Assembly: GCF_024806835.1 (NCBI RefSeq) | Contig: NZ_JANTYU010000006.1 | Span: 62,001-126,000, forward strand | Source: Xanthomonas sp. 3793 | GTDB lineage: Bacteria; Pseudomonadota; Gammaproteobacteria; Xanthomonadales; Xanthomonadaceae | DNA: 64,000 nt | Direction of reading: 5' to 3' | In this document: piece after piece, positions 25,460 through 35,525 of the stretch | How the letters are laid out: every line of letters begins with the position of its first letter | Numbering within the stretch: position 1 is the stretch's first letter | Translations under genes and position numbers: made by a program | Notes under the pieces: model-generated | Database searches by the model: none | Told to the model about the DNA's origin: nothing | The model's input: the letters and a program-made list of their open reading frames with translations, nothing else

Positions 25460-27592
25460 TCAGAAGTCAGTGCGTGATTCCAGGTGCTGTTCGACTTGCT
25501 CGCGGGTGGTCCACAAGGTGCGGAACTCGCCTTTGGACAGCAGCTGCAACTGGTCGTTGATATGCGCCGAGCCAGGCTGGCTGGCATTGCCGTAGCTCAT
25601 CAGGCCCTTGGCCTTGAGCGGCGTGGAAAACTCCACCAGCGAGACCCAGGTTTCGCCGTGCTGCGGCAGGCGTTGGCCATCGGCATTGGGCGGGTTCCAG
25701 GTGATCACGTCGAACGCGCCGAGATTGCCGAAACCGCCGCGGCCGGGCACATCGACCCCGCCCAGGTGGAAGCGCGACACCTCGCCGTACGGCCGGTCGA
25801 TGGCGCCATAGGTCTTCTTGGTGCTGGCGACGGCCTGCTTGAGTTGGCGCAGCGCCAGCGCCGGGTCCTTCAAGCCGCTGGGTGTGGTCAGCGGCGCGTC
25901 CAGCGACCACGGCGTGGCATAGCCGGCCTGCGAGAGGTAGCGCGCATCGCCGGTGAACAGGCGCGCCCATTCCTCGAACAACAACGCCCCGCGGCTGTCG
26001 GCTTCGAAGTGGCGGTCCCAGGCCTTGAGCACCTTGATCGCGGCGAGAATGTCCGGGTCGGTGCTGTCCGCCGCAGCGGCGTACAACTGCGGCAATGTAC
26101 GATCGGCCGCCAGCGCCTGCGCGGTGCGCTTGAGCGCGACCAGCTGATCGAAGTCGATCTTGTCGTGTTCGGCCAGCATCTTCACCGAGTTCTGCGCCCG
26201 TAGCGACATCGGCCCGGTGGGTGCGACATAGGCCGGAAATGCGCTTGGGTCCAGCACGCGCGGCCAGCTCGCCAGCCACGGCGGGTCGTTGGTGTTCTGC
26301 ACGAAACCGCCGGCCGGGTTGATCACCTTGGGCAGCTCGTCGTAGCCGTGTACCTCGCTCCACAACGTGGACGCGGTATCGCCCGGCACCAGCCCGCTCC
26401 AGTACTTCAAATCGCCTTGCGCATGCTTGGGCAGGATGCCGTTGTCGAGAAACAGCACGTTGCCGGCCTTGTCGGCATAGACGATGTTGAACATCGGCAC
26501 CTGCAGTTGCTTGAGCGCGCGCTGGAACTGCGCAAAGTCCTGCGCCTTGCCCATGTCCCAGTACTGCTTGAGCATGTCGGGGCGATCCAGGCCGGCCACA
26601 CGCAGCGCCACGGTGCTGCCGTCGTAACGCTCGAACACCGGGCCTTGCATCGCATGCCGCACTTGCAGCGTTTCTTCCTTCAGCGAGCCATCGGCCTGAC
26701 GAACCTTCAGCGCTTTGGTTTCACGCTTGAACGGCAGCACCTTGCCGTCCAGCAGATAACCCTCGCCCGACAGCGTGAGTTTGTAGGTGGTCTGGCCCAG
26801 CAGCGTGTTCACCGTATTGGTGAAACCCAGCTGCTTGTTGAAACCGAAACGCAGGATCGGCAGGCCGACCTGGGTGGCGCCGTACAGATCCACACCCGGC
26901 CCGTTGAGATGTGCTTCGTAGTAGGTGAAAAAGCCACTGCCCCAGGGCAGATGCGGGTTGGCCAGCAGCATGGCGTGGCCATCGCGGGTTTTCTTTGGCA
27001 TCAGCGCCCAGGCGTTGGAACCATCGCGGGCCTGGCCGTCCTTGGGCGGCTCGCCCAGTACTTTTGCAGGCGAGGCAATGTAGACGTAATTCATCAGCCG
27101 GTGCGCATGCGCCACCACGTCCACGCCGGTGATCGGCAGCACCACCTTGACCTCTGCATCCAGCGCCTCGGGATGTGCGGCCGCATAGTCGTTGATGCCT
27201 TGCGCGAAGGCGTCCAGGTCGGCACGGAAGCCCGGGGCCTGCTGTCGGTACCACTGCTGCGCGCGCGGGTAGACGTCATTGGTGGCCAGCCAACGATCCT
27301 GTTCGGCGTACTTCTCGCCCCAGTATTCGGCCGCGCGGCCGCGTGCTTCGCCATACAGATGCAGCAGCAGATTGCCATGGCTATGGGTCTGCGCCCAGCC
27401 GAAGCCGTAGAAGGTGCCGGCTTCGGTCCTGGCATAGACATGCGGCACGCCGTAGCGGTCCCACAGGATCTCGCCGGTGTCCTTGCCGGCGCCGGCAAGC
27501 GCCGCCAGCGGAGCGCATACCAACGCGATCAACAGCCCTGCGCGGATGGAAGCGCTGCGCGCAGGCGCCCGCATCGAAGAAAGTCGCGGCAC
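25460..27592 (-). CDS. penicillin-acylase-family Ntn hydrolase
   Basis: The 710-residue protein begins with a signal peptide and carries the penicillin/cephalosporin acylase fold: [17 protein letters not shown] at the alpha-chain start, and the autocleavage and nucleophile motif DGSNAWAL with Ser near residue 192. The beta-chain follows ([23 protein letters not shown]). It should self-process in the periplasm and hydrolyse an amide bond, possibly of acyl-homoserine lactones, lipopeptides or siderophores. I chose GTG 27592 because AGGAGTG sits seven bases before it; ATG 27574 is the alternative. The start is 11 bases after the upstream receptor stop, so it belongs to the FecIRA-type operon. 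Confidence 0.92.
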   Translation of the reverse strand: MPRLSSMRAPARSASIRAGLLIALVCAPLAALAGAGKDTGEILWDRYGVPHVYARTEAGTFYGFGWAQTHSHGNLLLHLYGEARGRAAEYWGEKYAEQDRWLATNDVYPRAQQWYRQQAPGFRADLDAFAQGINDYAAAHPEALDAEVKVVLPITGVDVVAHAHRLMNYVYIASPAKVLGEPPKDGQARDGSNAWALMPKKTRDGHAMLLANPHLPWGSGFFTYYEAHLNGPGVDLYGATQVGLPILRFGFNKQLGFTNTVNTLLGQTTYKLTLSGEGYLLDGKVLPFKRETKALKVRQADGSLKEETLQVRHAMQGPVFERYDGSTVALRVAGLDRPDMLKQYWDMGKAQDFAQFQRALKQLQVPMFNIVYADKAGNVLFLDNGILPKHAQGDLKYWSGLVPGDTASTLWSEVHGYDELPKVINPAGGFVQNTNDPPWLASWPRVLDPSAFPAYVAPTGPMSLRAQNSVKMLAEHDKIDFDQLVALKRTAQALAADRTLPQLYAAAADSTDPDILAAIKVLKAWDRHFEADSRGALLFEEWARLFTGDARYLSQAGYATPWSLDAPLTTPSGLKDPALALRQLKQAVASTKKTYGAIDRPYGEVSRFHLGGVDVPGRGGFGNLGAFDVITWNPPNADGQRLPQHGETWVSLVEFSTPLKAKGLMSYGNASQPGSAHINDQLQLLSKGEFRTLWTTREQVEQHLESRTDF

Positions 27593-27603
27593 TGTATCAC
27601 TCC

Positions 27604-30387
27604 TCAAAAGGTGTAGGTCAACTTGGTGTAATAGGACCCGCCGGTGAAGCCGTACGGCACGCTGGTCACGTAGAAACCGCTGCCGGTGCTGGCGACCGCG
27701 CCGATGTTGTTCGGGTATTGGTTGAACAGGTTGTTGGCGCCGAGCGTCCAGGTGATGCGCCCGGACAATGCGTAGGACGCTTCCAGATCGGTGATCCATT
27801 TGGCCGGCACGTGCTCGTCGTTGGCCGGGTTGTTCTCCAGCACGTCGAAACTGCCGAAGCGGTTGACGCGCACGTTGAGCGCGAAGTCGCCGATCACCCA
27901 ATTGCCGCCCAGCAACAACTTGCTGCGCGGGGTGCGCGACAGATAGCCGCGCGAGGCGCGGTCGAACAGTTCGTAGCCGGCGCCCAGCGAGTCCAGTGCG
28001 GCCGGGTTGTCGGCGATGCGGGTGATCTCGGTTTTGTTGTAGTTGTAGCCCAGGTTCCAGTTGACCCGGCCCCAGTCGCCGGCCTCCATGCGCCAGGTCG
28101 CCACCACGTCCACGCCTTCGGTGCGGGTGTCGATGGCGTTGGTGAAGTACTGCGCGCTGTCGACACCGGACACGCCGGCGCGGGTGAGCAGGTCGGTGAT
28201 CGCCGCACCGGTGATGTAGCCGGTCATGCCGATGCGGTCGTCCAGATCGATGCGGTAGGCATCCACGGTGAGGCTGAGCGCACGGGTGGGGTTGTAGGTG
28301 AAGCCGATGCTGGTGTTGGTGGATTCTTCCGGCTTCAGCGGCTCGGCGCCCAGTGCCAGCGCGGCGGGGGAATCCACCGGCAGCGTCTTGGCCAGGAACA
28401 GCTCGCGGTCGCCGTTATCCAGCGTGCGCCAGCTGCTGTTGGTGGCCGCGTACAAGGCCTGCGCCAGGGCCGGCGCGCGGAAGCCGGTGCTGGCCGCGCC
28501 ACGCAGCGCGAAGGTCGGGGTGATGGCCCAGCGCGCGGTGAACTTGCCCACCGCGGTGTCGCCAGCCGAATCGTCGAAGCGCTCGTAGCGGCCGGCCAGG
28601 CCCAGCGACACGCTGTCGGCCACGTCCCAGGTCAGGTCGACATAGGCCGCGCCGCTGTTGCGATCCAGGCTGCCGGCTTCGTCGGGCTGGAAGGTGATCG
28701 CGCCCTGCGCGCCGGGCGGCGGCGCCTGCCCGGCGCGCGGATGCCCGGCCGGGAACACGTAGCTGCCGGCCGCATAGGCCGCCTGCTCGCCGGCCTGGAT
28801 CTCATATTTCTCGTAGCGATGCTGCACGCCCAGCGACACCTGCAGCGGGCGCTCGGCCAGTTGCAGGCCGCGGGTGATGTCCAGGCTGGTGGTCCAGTCG
28901 GTGGAGGTCAGCTGGCCTAGATAGAACTCGGTGGGGCTGGTCGGCCCCAGGCTGGCGTTGAGCGTGTGCAGCCCGTCGCGTTCGGAGGCGTTGCTGCCGT
29001 AGCTGCTGGCCAGGTCCCAATCCCATTGGCCCCATAGGCCCTTGATGCCGGCGGTGAACTCGTAATCGGTCTCGTCGATGCGCAGGCGCGGGCTGTACCC
29101 GTCCGGATAGATCTCCTGCAGGGTGTTGTTGGCATTGGGATTGCGGAACGACCATTCCAGGTCGCTCAGGCGGCGGCTGTAAGTGGCGTAGGAATACCCG
29201 CGCAGGTCGCCGCCCAGGCCCAGTTCGGCGTTGTAGGACAGGTTGGCGCCCTTCTGCCAGGGCTGGCCGAAGTTGGGGGTGATCAGGCGGTTGACGGTGG
29301 CCTCGCGCGGGTCCGGCTGGCCGTTGACCGGGTAGTACAGCCGGTAGTCGTCGGCCACCGGCACCGCGCGGTTGGAGGTCTGTTGATAGCGGGCGTCGGC
29401 GGCCAGATAGACGAAGCCGTCGCTGCCCAGTGCCAGGCCCTTGCCGATGCTGGCGCTGCTGCTGTCGCCATCGGCGCGGTCGATGTTCTGGCCCCACAGG
29501 ATGTCGGCCTTGCCGCCGTCGGCATCGGACTTGAGCAGGATGTTGATGACGCCGGCGATCGCGTCCGAACCGTATTGCGCGGCGGCGCCATCGCGCAGCA
29601 CTTCGATGTGGTCCACCGCCGAGACCGGGATCAGGCTCATGTCCACCGGCACCGAACCGCGGCCGACGATGCCGGCGATGTTGATGCTGGCGGTGCGATG
29701 GCGGCGCTTGCCGTTGACCAGCACCAGGGTGTGATCCGGGTTGAGCCCGCGCAGCCCGCCGGTGGCGATCACATACGAGGTGCCGTTGCCGGATTTGGCC
29801 GGCGCATTGAACGAGGGCACCAGATCGTTGAGCGCCGCCAGCAGGCCCGGGCGACCGGTCTTTTCCAGTTCCGCCGCGCCGATCACATCGATCGGGGTGG
29901 GACTCTCGGTGACGGTGCGCTGCACGCCGCGTGCGCCGGTGACGACCACCGCATCCAGATTGTCGACGGCGGCATCGGCGGGCGGTGCTGCCGCTGCCGG
30001 CGTGGTTGCGGATGCGTCCACCTGTGCGTAGCCCACGCCGGGATGTCCGTGCAACGCGGCCGCCATCGGTTGCGCCGAGGCCAGGGTGATGCGTTCGCCA
30101 TCGTCTTCGACCACGCTCAAGCCGGTGCCGGCCAGCAACTGCCGCAATGCCACGCGCGATTCCAGCGTGCCCTGCACCGCCGGTGTGCGCACCTGCTGCA
30201 GATACTCGCCCGGCGCCACGATCTGCACGCCGGCCTGCCGCGCGAATTCGGGCAATGCCGCCACCGCATTGCCCTCCGGTAGCGAGAACGTGCGCCCCTG
30301 CGGTGACGCTGCCACCGCATGTCCCGCTGCCATCATTGCGGTTGCCGCCGCGATTGCCTTGCTCAAACGCCTGGTTGCTGCATGCAT
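27604..30387 (-). CDS. FecA-type TonB-dependent receptor with signalling domain
   Basis: The 927-residue outer-membrane receptor has a signal peptide, an N-terminal STN signalling domain (about residues 30-95; [24 protein letters not shown]), a plug domain ([48 protein letters not shown]) and a beta-barrel ending YYTKLTYTF. The STN domain is what contacts a FecR-like anti-sigma protein, encoded just upstream. The ATG at 30387 follows GGAGA. The ligand is unknown; co-transcription with an acylase suggests an acylated compound rather than, or as well as, iron chelate. Confidence 0.95.
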   Translation of the reverse strand: MHAATRRLSKAIAAATAMMAAGHAVAASPQGRTFSLPEGNAVAALPEFARQAGVQIVAPGEYLQQVRTPAVQGTLESRVALRQLLAGTGLSVVEDDGERITLASAQPMAAALHGHPGVGYAQVDASATTPAAAAPPADAAVDNLDAVVVTGARGVQRTVTESPTPIDVIGAAELEKTGRPGLLAALNDLVPSFNAPAKSGNGTSYVIATGGLRGLNPDHTLVLVNGKRRHRTASINIAGIVGRGSVPVDMSLIPVSAVDHIEVLRDGAAAQYGSDAIAGVINILLKSDADGGKADILWGQNIDRADGDSSSASIGKGLALGSDGFVYLAADARYQQTSNRAVPVADDYRLYYPVNGQPDPREATVNRLITPNFGQPWQKGANLSYNAELGLGGDLRGYSYATYSRRLSDLEWSFRNPNANNTLQEIYPDGYSPRLRIDETDYEFTAGIKGLWGQWDWDLASSYGSNASERDGLHTLNASLGPTSPTEFYLGQLTSTDWTTSLDITRGLQLAERPLQVSLGVQHRYEKYEIQAGEQAAYAAGSYVFPAGHPRAGQAPPPGAQGAITFQPDEAGSLDRNSGAAYVDLTWDVADSVSLGLAGRYERFDDSAGDTAVGKFTARWAITPTFALRGAASTGFRAPALAQALYAATNSSWRTLDNGDRELFLAKTLPVDSPAALALGAEPLKPEESTNTSIGFTYNPTRALSLTVDAYRIDLDDRIGMTGYITGAAITDLLTRAGVSGVDSAQYFTNAIDTRTEGVDVVATWRMEAGDWGRVNWNLGYNYNKTEITRIADNPAALDSLGAGYELFDRASRGYLSRTPRSKLLLGGNWVIGDFALNVRVNRFGSFDVLENNPANDEHVPAKWITDLEASYALSGRITWTLGANNLFNQYPNNIGAVASTGSGFYVTSVPYGFTGGSYYTKLTYTF

Positions 30388-30543
30388 CACTGGTCTCCGC
30401 TGGCGCGCGTGCGCCGCTGTCTGGTCGTCGTCACCGTTGTTGTCTTGCTCGCATGTGGTTGGATGCGCAGCCGCCGCGTTTCCGCCATCGGCATCGACAT
30501 CGACATCGCAGCTGCCGGCGGCCTGGCTGCAGATCGATGGGCA

Positions 30544-31527
30544 TCACTGCGCGATTGCCCCGCGCAGATGGATGCCGCCACGGGTGTGTTCGATCTGCAG
30601 GCCCATGCTCAGTGCGACAGCGCGCGCGAAGCCTTCCGGATCGTTGGCCGAGTACAGGCCGACCACGGTGCGTCGCGCTACGGCGGGGTCGTCGATCAGG
30701 ATGCGCATGTCGTTGTAGCGGGCAAATTCGGCGGCCGCCTGCGCCAGCGTGTCGCCATCGAAGGCGATCATGCCGTCGCGCCAGACCAGCAACTGCTGCA
30801 CGCGTTGCGCATCCAGCGGCTGCAGCTGCACTGCCCGCGTCGGGCTGACCATGGCCAGCATGTTGGCTGCCACCCGTTGCGGTGCGCGCTGGTCGGCATC
30901 CACTTCGACGGTGCCTTCGCGCACCACGACCTTGACTGCATCGTCCTGGCGGCGGCGCACGCTGAAGCTGGTGCCGACCGCGCGCACTTGCGAGCCGGCC
31001 GCCATCACCACGAATGGGCGGTGGCGATCCTTGGCCACATCGAACAAGGCCTCGCCACGCAGCAACTGGATCTGGCGCCGGTTGGCGCTGAACTCCACCA
31101 CCACTTCCGAGCCGGAGTTCAGCGTCACTGCCGAGCCGTCTGCCAACGGCAGCCGCAGCACCTCGCCGATGCGGGTGAGGTGATGGCCGCTGCCGGGCGC
31201 TTCACTGCCGGGCGCGCCATGTCCGGGGACGGACTGCTGCAATGCCAGCATGCCGGTGGCCGCAGCGACCACGCTGGCAGCGAGTGCAGCCAGCCAGGTG
31301 CCGCGTCGATGCGTGCGGCGTGGGCGCGTCGCTTCGGCGGTAAAGCCCTGCCCCAACGCACGCGCGCGATCGAAGTGCAGGTGCACTGCATGCGCACGCG
31401 CATAGGCGCCGCGATGGCGCACATCGGCGGCCAGCCAGCGGTCGCGCTGTGTGCGCTCGGCCTGGGTCAGGCGGTCGCCGTCCTCGCGTCCCACCCAGGC
31501 AGCGGCGATGTCGTCGATTTCGCTCAT
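30544..31527 (-). CDS. FecR-like anti-sigma / signal transducer
   Basis: The 327-residue protein has an N-terminal DUF4880-like cytoplasmic segment (AAAWVGREDGDRLTQAERTQRDRWLAADVRHRGAYARAHAV), one membrane helix (about residues 77-97) and a periplasmic FecR domain (GEVLRLPLADGSAVTLNSGSEVVVEFSANRRQIQLLRGEALFDVAKD). It relays the state of the receptor to the sigma factor across the inner membrane. ATG 31527 lies two bases after the sigma-factor stop, giving tight coupling. Confidence 0.94.
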   Translation of the reverse strand: MSEIDDIAAAWVGREDGDRLTQAERTQRDRWLAADVRHRGAYARAHAVHLHFDRARALGQGFTAEATRPRRTHRRGTWLAALAASVVAAATGMLALQQSVPGHGAPGSEAPGSGHHLTRIGEVLRLPLADGSAVTLNSGSEVVVEFSANRRQIQLLRGEALFDVAKDRHRPFVVMAAGSQVRAVGTSFSVRRRQDDAVKVVVREGTVEVDADQRAPQRVAANMLAMVSPTRAVQLQPLDAQRVQQLLVWRDGMIAFDGDTLAQAAAEFARYNDMRILIDDPAVARRTVVGLYSANDPEGFARAVALSMGLQIEHTRGGIHLRGAIAQ

Positions 31528-31529
31528 GC

Positions 31530-32117
31530 CTAGTGCCCGTGCTGCTCTTCGACGCGCTGCGACGCCACAGTGCCGGCAGTGGCGGCCGGTGCGGGGGCGG
31601 CACTGCGGCCCATCCGGGCCATCAGCAAACGCAGTCCCTTGACGATGTGTTTTTCCACGGTGTTCTCGCTGATTCCGAGCCGCGCGGCGATCTCGCGCTG
31701 CGACAGGCCGTCGACCTTGCGCAGCACAAATACCTGGCGACATTTGTCCGGCAGTGCCGCCAGCGCTTCACCGATGCGGCGCAGCTCCTGACCGGCAATG
31801 GCGTGGCGCTCGGGTGAGCGCTCGTCCTGTGTGATGTCCAGGCGCTCGATTTCCGCCACGCTTTCGATGGAAACAATCCTGGCGCGGCGCACCTGTTGCA
31901 ACAGCACCGACTGCGCGGCGGTGAACAGATAGGCGCGCGGGTTGGCGATGTGGGCCACCTCGCCCAGCCCGGCAAGGATGGCGTAGGTCTCCTGGATGAC
32001 GTCGTCGCAATCGACGTTGCCCGGTGCGTGCTTGCGCAGCCAACGCCGCAGCGCCGGCTCGTGCGGCAGGATCTGCGTCGCCAGCCAGGCGGCGCGCTGT
32101 GAGTCGATGGCCGGCAT
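31530..32117 (-). CDS. ECF sigma factor, FecI-like
   Basis: The 195-residue protein shows sigma-70 region 2 (DVIQETYAILAGLGEVAHIANPRAYLFTAAQSVLLQQVRRARI) and region 4 (LPDKCRQVFVLRKVDGLSQREIAARLGISENTVEKHIVKGLRLL). It should direct RNA polymerase to the receptor-acylase promoter when released by the FecR-like protein. It is first in the operon sigma - FecR - receptor - acylase. A Pro/Ala-rich tail follows region 4. Confidence 0.94.
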   Translation of the reverse strand: MPAIDSQRAAWLATQILPHEPALRRWLRKHAPGNVDCDDVIQETYAILAGLGEVAHIANPRAYLFTAAQSVLLQQVRRARIVSIESVAEIERLDITQDERSPERHAIAGQELRRIGEALAALPDKCRQVFVLRKVDGLSQREIAARLGISENTVEKHIVKGLRLLMARMGRSAAPAPAATAGTVASQRVEEQHGH

Positions 32118-32693
32118 CTAGGCCATGGCCTGTGCGGTGTCGGCACGCTGCGGTGAGGACGTCATTGCATTCTCCGAGTGTCGAGCCAATCCCCTGCTCC
32201 CTTGTCAACGATGGACCAGGGGCACCGATCCGCCATTGCGTATGACGGGTGGGGTGACGTTGCGGCACTACCCGCCGCATCAATCGCGGTAGGTACGGGG
32301 TTCGGACCCTGTGTGCTGGGAGCAGGCGGGCCTGGCGCACCGACTGCGCGATCGCGCCAGATGCGAGCGCACGTCAGCGTTGCGTGCGCGGCCGATCGTC
32401 GCGATCGCTCAACGTGTCCACAGATGCGCATGCGCCAGACGTGCGTCACGTATCGCCATCGCGTCGCTGCCGTACCGGAGCGCACAACTCCGACCCGCGC
32501 CACAGCACGAGCGATGCACGCGTTGCAGTTCGGAAAAATACATCATTGAATCAATTGCACGGTGCGCGCGGCTCCGCACACTTGCGCAGTCCCCGCTGCC
32601 GGCGGCATTCCCCAGCTCACTCAGACACCACGCCCGGCTGCGTGCGTGTGGCTGCGCGTGCGTCTTCCATTCCCTGTCTGCGAGAGCATTGTC
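32118..32693. other. 576-base divergent intergenic region
   Basis: The region lies between the sigma factor (leftward) and the Svx-like protease gene (rightward). No gene is supported. It presumably holds both promoters; I cannot place them with confidence. Its mid-part has locally lower GC (around 32520-32550). Confidence 0.5.
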
Positions 32694-34559
32694 ATGTCCA
32701 CCGCATCGTCTCCGCTGCCGCGTCGGCAGCTCACCCGCCGCCTGTTGGCCGCCACCATGATCGCCACCGGCCTGGGCGCGGCCTCCAGCGCCAGCGCGGC
32801 GTGCACGGCCGGCAGCTGGGTCGCGCGCGTCAATGAAGTCGGCATGCCGCCGGTGCGCTACGAAACGGCGCACTTCGCCTTCCGCTGGAATGGCAACGGC
32901 GTCTCCGATGCGGACGTGCGCGCCGCCGGCGAGCACCTGGAAATGGTCTGGGACACCTTCATCAATCGCCTGCAGTTTCCCGAGCCGTTCTGCAACGTGG
33001 CCACCAAGTACAAGGCCAACCTGCATCTGGACCCGAGCTTCGGCCTGAGTGGCGGTGCCACCGGCAGCGGCGGCATGGGCATGTGGATGGCGCCGGGCGG
33101 CCTGCGCGACCATTGGGGTCTGGCGCACGAACTCACCCATGCACTGCAGTACCAGGCCGGCGGTTTGCAGGAGTCCGAGTACACCGGCTGGATCTGGGAA
33201 TCGCACGCCAACTGGATGACCCATCAGCTGCCGGAATTCCACAGCAGCGACGTGCATTGCTCCAGCATGCTGGTGAATTACCCGCATGTGTATCTGGGCT
33301 CCACGCGCGACCGTTATTGCAACTGGCAGTTCATGGAGTACCTGAAGAACCGCTACGGCTACGCCATCATCAACGACATGTGGAGCAAGGCGCCGGGCAT
33401 CGATAACCCGGCGCGGCGCAGCGCCGATCCGTTCTCGGTGATCAAGGCCAACATGGGCTGGACGCAGTCGCAGATGAACGATGTATTCGGCGACTGGGCG
33501 ATGCGTAACGTCAACTGGGATTACACCAATCCCGACGGTAGCGACCAGGGCGTGCTGTATCGGGCGCGCTACGGCAGCAATCTGTCGTTCGACCCGCAGC
33601 GCACCCAGGACTGGGACAACCGCGACCGCGCCTTGCGCATGACCGTGCTCGACCCGGTGGCCGGCCAGGCCAACCGCTATCGCGTGCCGTTCGAATGGGC
33701 GCCGCAGCGCTGGGGCTACAACCTGGTGCAGCTGATCCCCGCCAGCGGCGCCACCACGATCCAGGTCGCCTTCGAGGGCCAGGTGCAGAGCGCACCTGCG
33801 GTCACCAGCCTGCCCGGCCTGCTCAACGACCCACCCAGCATTCCCAACCCGGACTCGGACTGGCGCTGGGGCGTGGTGGCCATCGACAGTACCGGCAAGG
33901 CGCGTTACAGCACGCTGCAGCGCGGCGCCAAGGCCAACGTCAGCGTGCCGCTGAAGGGCGGCGACCGCGCGGTGTACCTGATGGTGATGGGCGCCCCCAG
34001 CACCATGCAGCAGATCAAGTGGGACCAGTCCTACTACGCGATCTACCGCTACCCGTGGAGCGTGACGTTGACCAATGCCGCGCCGGCCGGCAGCCAGCCC
34101 AACGCGCCCACGCCCACCCCGGTGGGGCGTCGCCACGCCAACGGCGGCGGCTGGGTCGCCAACACCGCCAACGTCGCCTCCACCGCTTACGTGGGGCCAC
34201 GCGCACGTGTGCTGGCCGGCAATGTGCTGGGCAATGCGCGCATCGATGGCCGCGCCACGGTGATGGGCGGCACGGTGCAGGGCAACGCGGTGCTCGGCGG
34301 GCTCACCGTGTGGCATCCGGGCGCCACCATCGGCGCCAATGCGCAGGCGCATACGGTGTTCATGGGGCCGGGCGCGTTCGGTGCCATCAACGTCGGCGGC
34401 ACCGCGCAGTTGCGTGGCGATGTCGAAGAACAAGGCGCCTCGCCTGTGCAGGGGGTGTTCTACGGATTTATCGATCCGGCCACGATGACCAACCCGGAGT
34501 TCGGTGCAGACCTGCGCCAGGCGGTGCCGGAAATCACCGCGCGACCGGCCGGCTGGTGA
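32694..34559 (+). CDS. Svx/AvrXca-family secreted metalloprotease
   Basis: The ATG at 32694 gives 621 residues. The N-terminus has two Arg pairs before a hydrophobic stretch (PRRQLTRRLLAATMIATGLG), an export signal with cleavage near SASAA. A gluzincin zinc site follows, HELTH at about residues 145-149 with a Glu about 20 residues on (WIWESHANW). The C-terminal part (about 475-560) is a hexapeptide-type repeat region (NVASTAYVGPRARVLAGNVLGNARIDGRATVMGGTV) suggesting a left-handed beta-helix. Length and layout match the Svx virulence protein of soft-rot bacteria and AvrXca of Xanthomonas. Substrate is unknown. Confidence 0.87.
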   Translation: MSTASSPLPRRQLTRRLLAATMIATGLGAASSASAACTAGSWVARVNEVGMPPVRYETAHFAFRWNGNGVSDADVRAAGEHLEMVWDTFINRLQFPEPFCNVATKYKANLHLDPSFGLSGGATGSGGMGMWMAPGGLRDHWGLAHELTHALQYQAGGLQESEYTGWIWESHANWMTHQLPEFHSSDVHCSSMLVNYPHVYLGSTRDRYCNWQFMEYLKNRYGYAIINDMWSKAPGIDNPARRSADPFSVIKANMGWTQSQMNDVFGDWAMRNVNWDYTNPDGSDQGVLYRARYGSNLSFDPQRTQDWDNRDRALRMTVLDPVAGQANRYRVPFEWAPQRWGYNLVQLIPASGATTIQVAFEGQVQSAPAVTSLPGLLNDPPSIPNPDSDWRWGVVAIDSTGKARYSTLQRGAKANVSVPLKGGDRAVYLMVMGAPSTMQQIKWDQSYYAIYRYPWSVTLTNAAPAGSQPNAPTPTPVGRRHANGGGWVANTANVASTAYVGPRARVLAGNVLGNARIDGRATVMGGTVQGNAVLGGLTVWHPGATIGANAQAHTVFMGPGAFGAINVGGTAQLRGDVEEQGASPVQGVFYGFIDPATMTNPEFGADLRQAVPEITARPAGW

Positions 34560-34897
34560 TCTGGCGCAGCTGCACCCAGCAACTGCGCATCAGTCCGACA
34601 AGACACGACAGACAGGCCAGGGACAGCCATCGGTGGACGCGCGCAACGCGTACACCGATTGCGCGCGTCACTGGCAAGTGCGGGTCGCCTGGCCCGGCAC
34701 GTCGGCTATGACTTGCTTGTTCCAGTCACGTCACCGCATCACCGCTGCCACCCGTTCGAATCGGCGTGCGGTCCTGCGCGATGGGTGGGGTTGCCTGCGA
34801 TCGCCTGCAGGCGTGCGTCTGCTGCAGCGCCAAGGCCGCATGCGCACCAGCGATGCAGGTTGGCGCTGCCATGCATCACTGCACGTTCGACGCAGGC
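34560..34897. other. no supported gene
   Basis: Convergent 3' ends of the protease and a small membrane-protein gene flank this stretch. The frames inside are random-looking, and I see no strong terminator. Confidence 0.5.
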
Positions 34898-35218
34898 TCA
34901 ATCCTCGAGTTCGGCCAACCGCGCGCGCACGCTGTCCACATCGACGTGCTCGCGCAGATGCAGCCACTGCCGCGCCCACACCGAGCGCAGCACGATCCAG
35001 GCGCCGAAAACGCCCAGGCAGGTCGAGCCCAGCGCCAGCGTCAACGGATGCAACGGCGAGCCGCTGCCGGTCTGGAACAAATACATGAAGGCCCCGGAAA
35101 ACAGCAGCCATACGCCGAACACCGGCCAGTTGCTGGCCAGCAGGCTGGCATGGGGCCGCTCGATCTCGCGCAGCAAACGGCGCAGTGCCTTGCGTTCGTC
35201 TTCGTCGCTGGACCTCAT
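34898..35218 (-). CDS. small two-helix membrane protein, unknown function
   Basis: The 106-residue protein has a charged N-terminus (MRSSDEDERKALRRLLREIERPHASLL), two hydrophobic helices (about residues 30-48 and 58-80; WPVFGVWLLFSGAFMYLF and LTLALGSTCLGVFGAWIVL) and an acidic, coiled C-terminus. The pattern is typical of small inner-membrane proteins with cytoplasmic ends. I do not recognise the family. Coding character is good, with polar/apolar periodicity and no low-complexity bias. Confidence 0.75.
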   Translation of the reverse strand: MRSSDEDERKALRRLLREIERPHASLLASNWPVFGVWLLFSGAFMYLFQTGSGSPLHPLTLALGSTCLGVFGAWIVLRSVWARQWLHLREHVDVDSVRARLAELED

Positions 35219-35525
35219 CGGCTGCCGCTCCCTAGTGAATGTCTGCGTTGAATCCCGGCTGCAGCACGCTGCGATACACCGGTGCCGTCGCGCACGGGTT
35301 ACGCCTGTTGCACGATGGACGACAGTCGCATCGCGTCATCCGCGCTGCACGCACCATCACACGCCAGGCGATGCGGTGGCCACTTGCCAGTGCCCGCCCT
35401 GCACCGCTTGCCGGCAGCCGGCGCCGTGTGACGTCATCGTTTGGCGGCCACGTCTGCAATGCCATTGACCTGCACAAGCACGCAACGGGCGCTACGCATC
35501 GCCCGCTGCCTCACGGCCACCGCCA
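35219..35525. other. no supported gene
   Basis: About 300 bases between the small membrane-protein start and the rlmI stop. I found no terminator-like hairpin or coherent frame. Confidence 0.5.
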
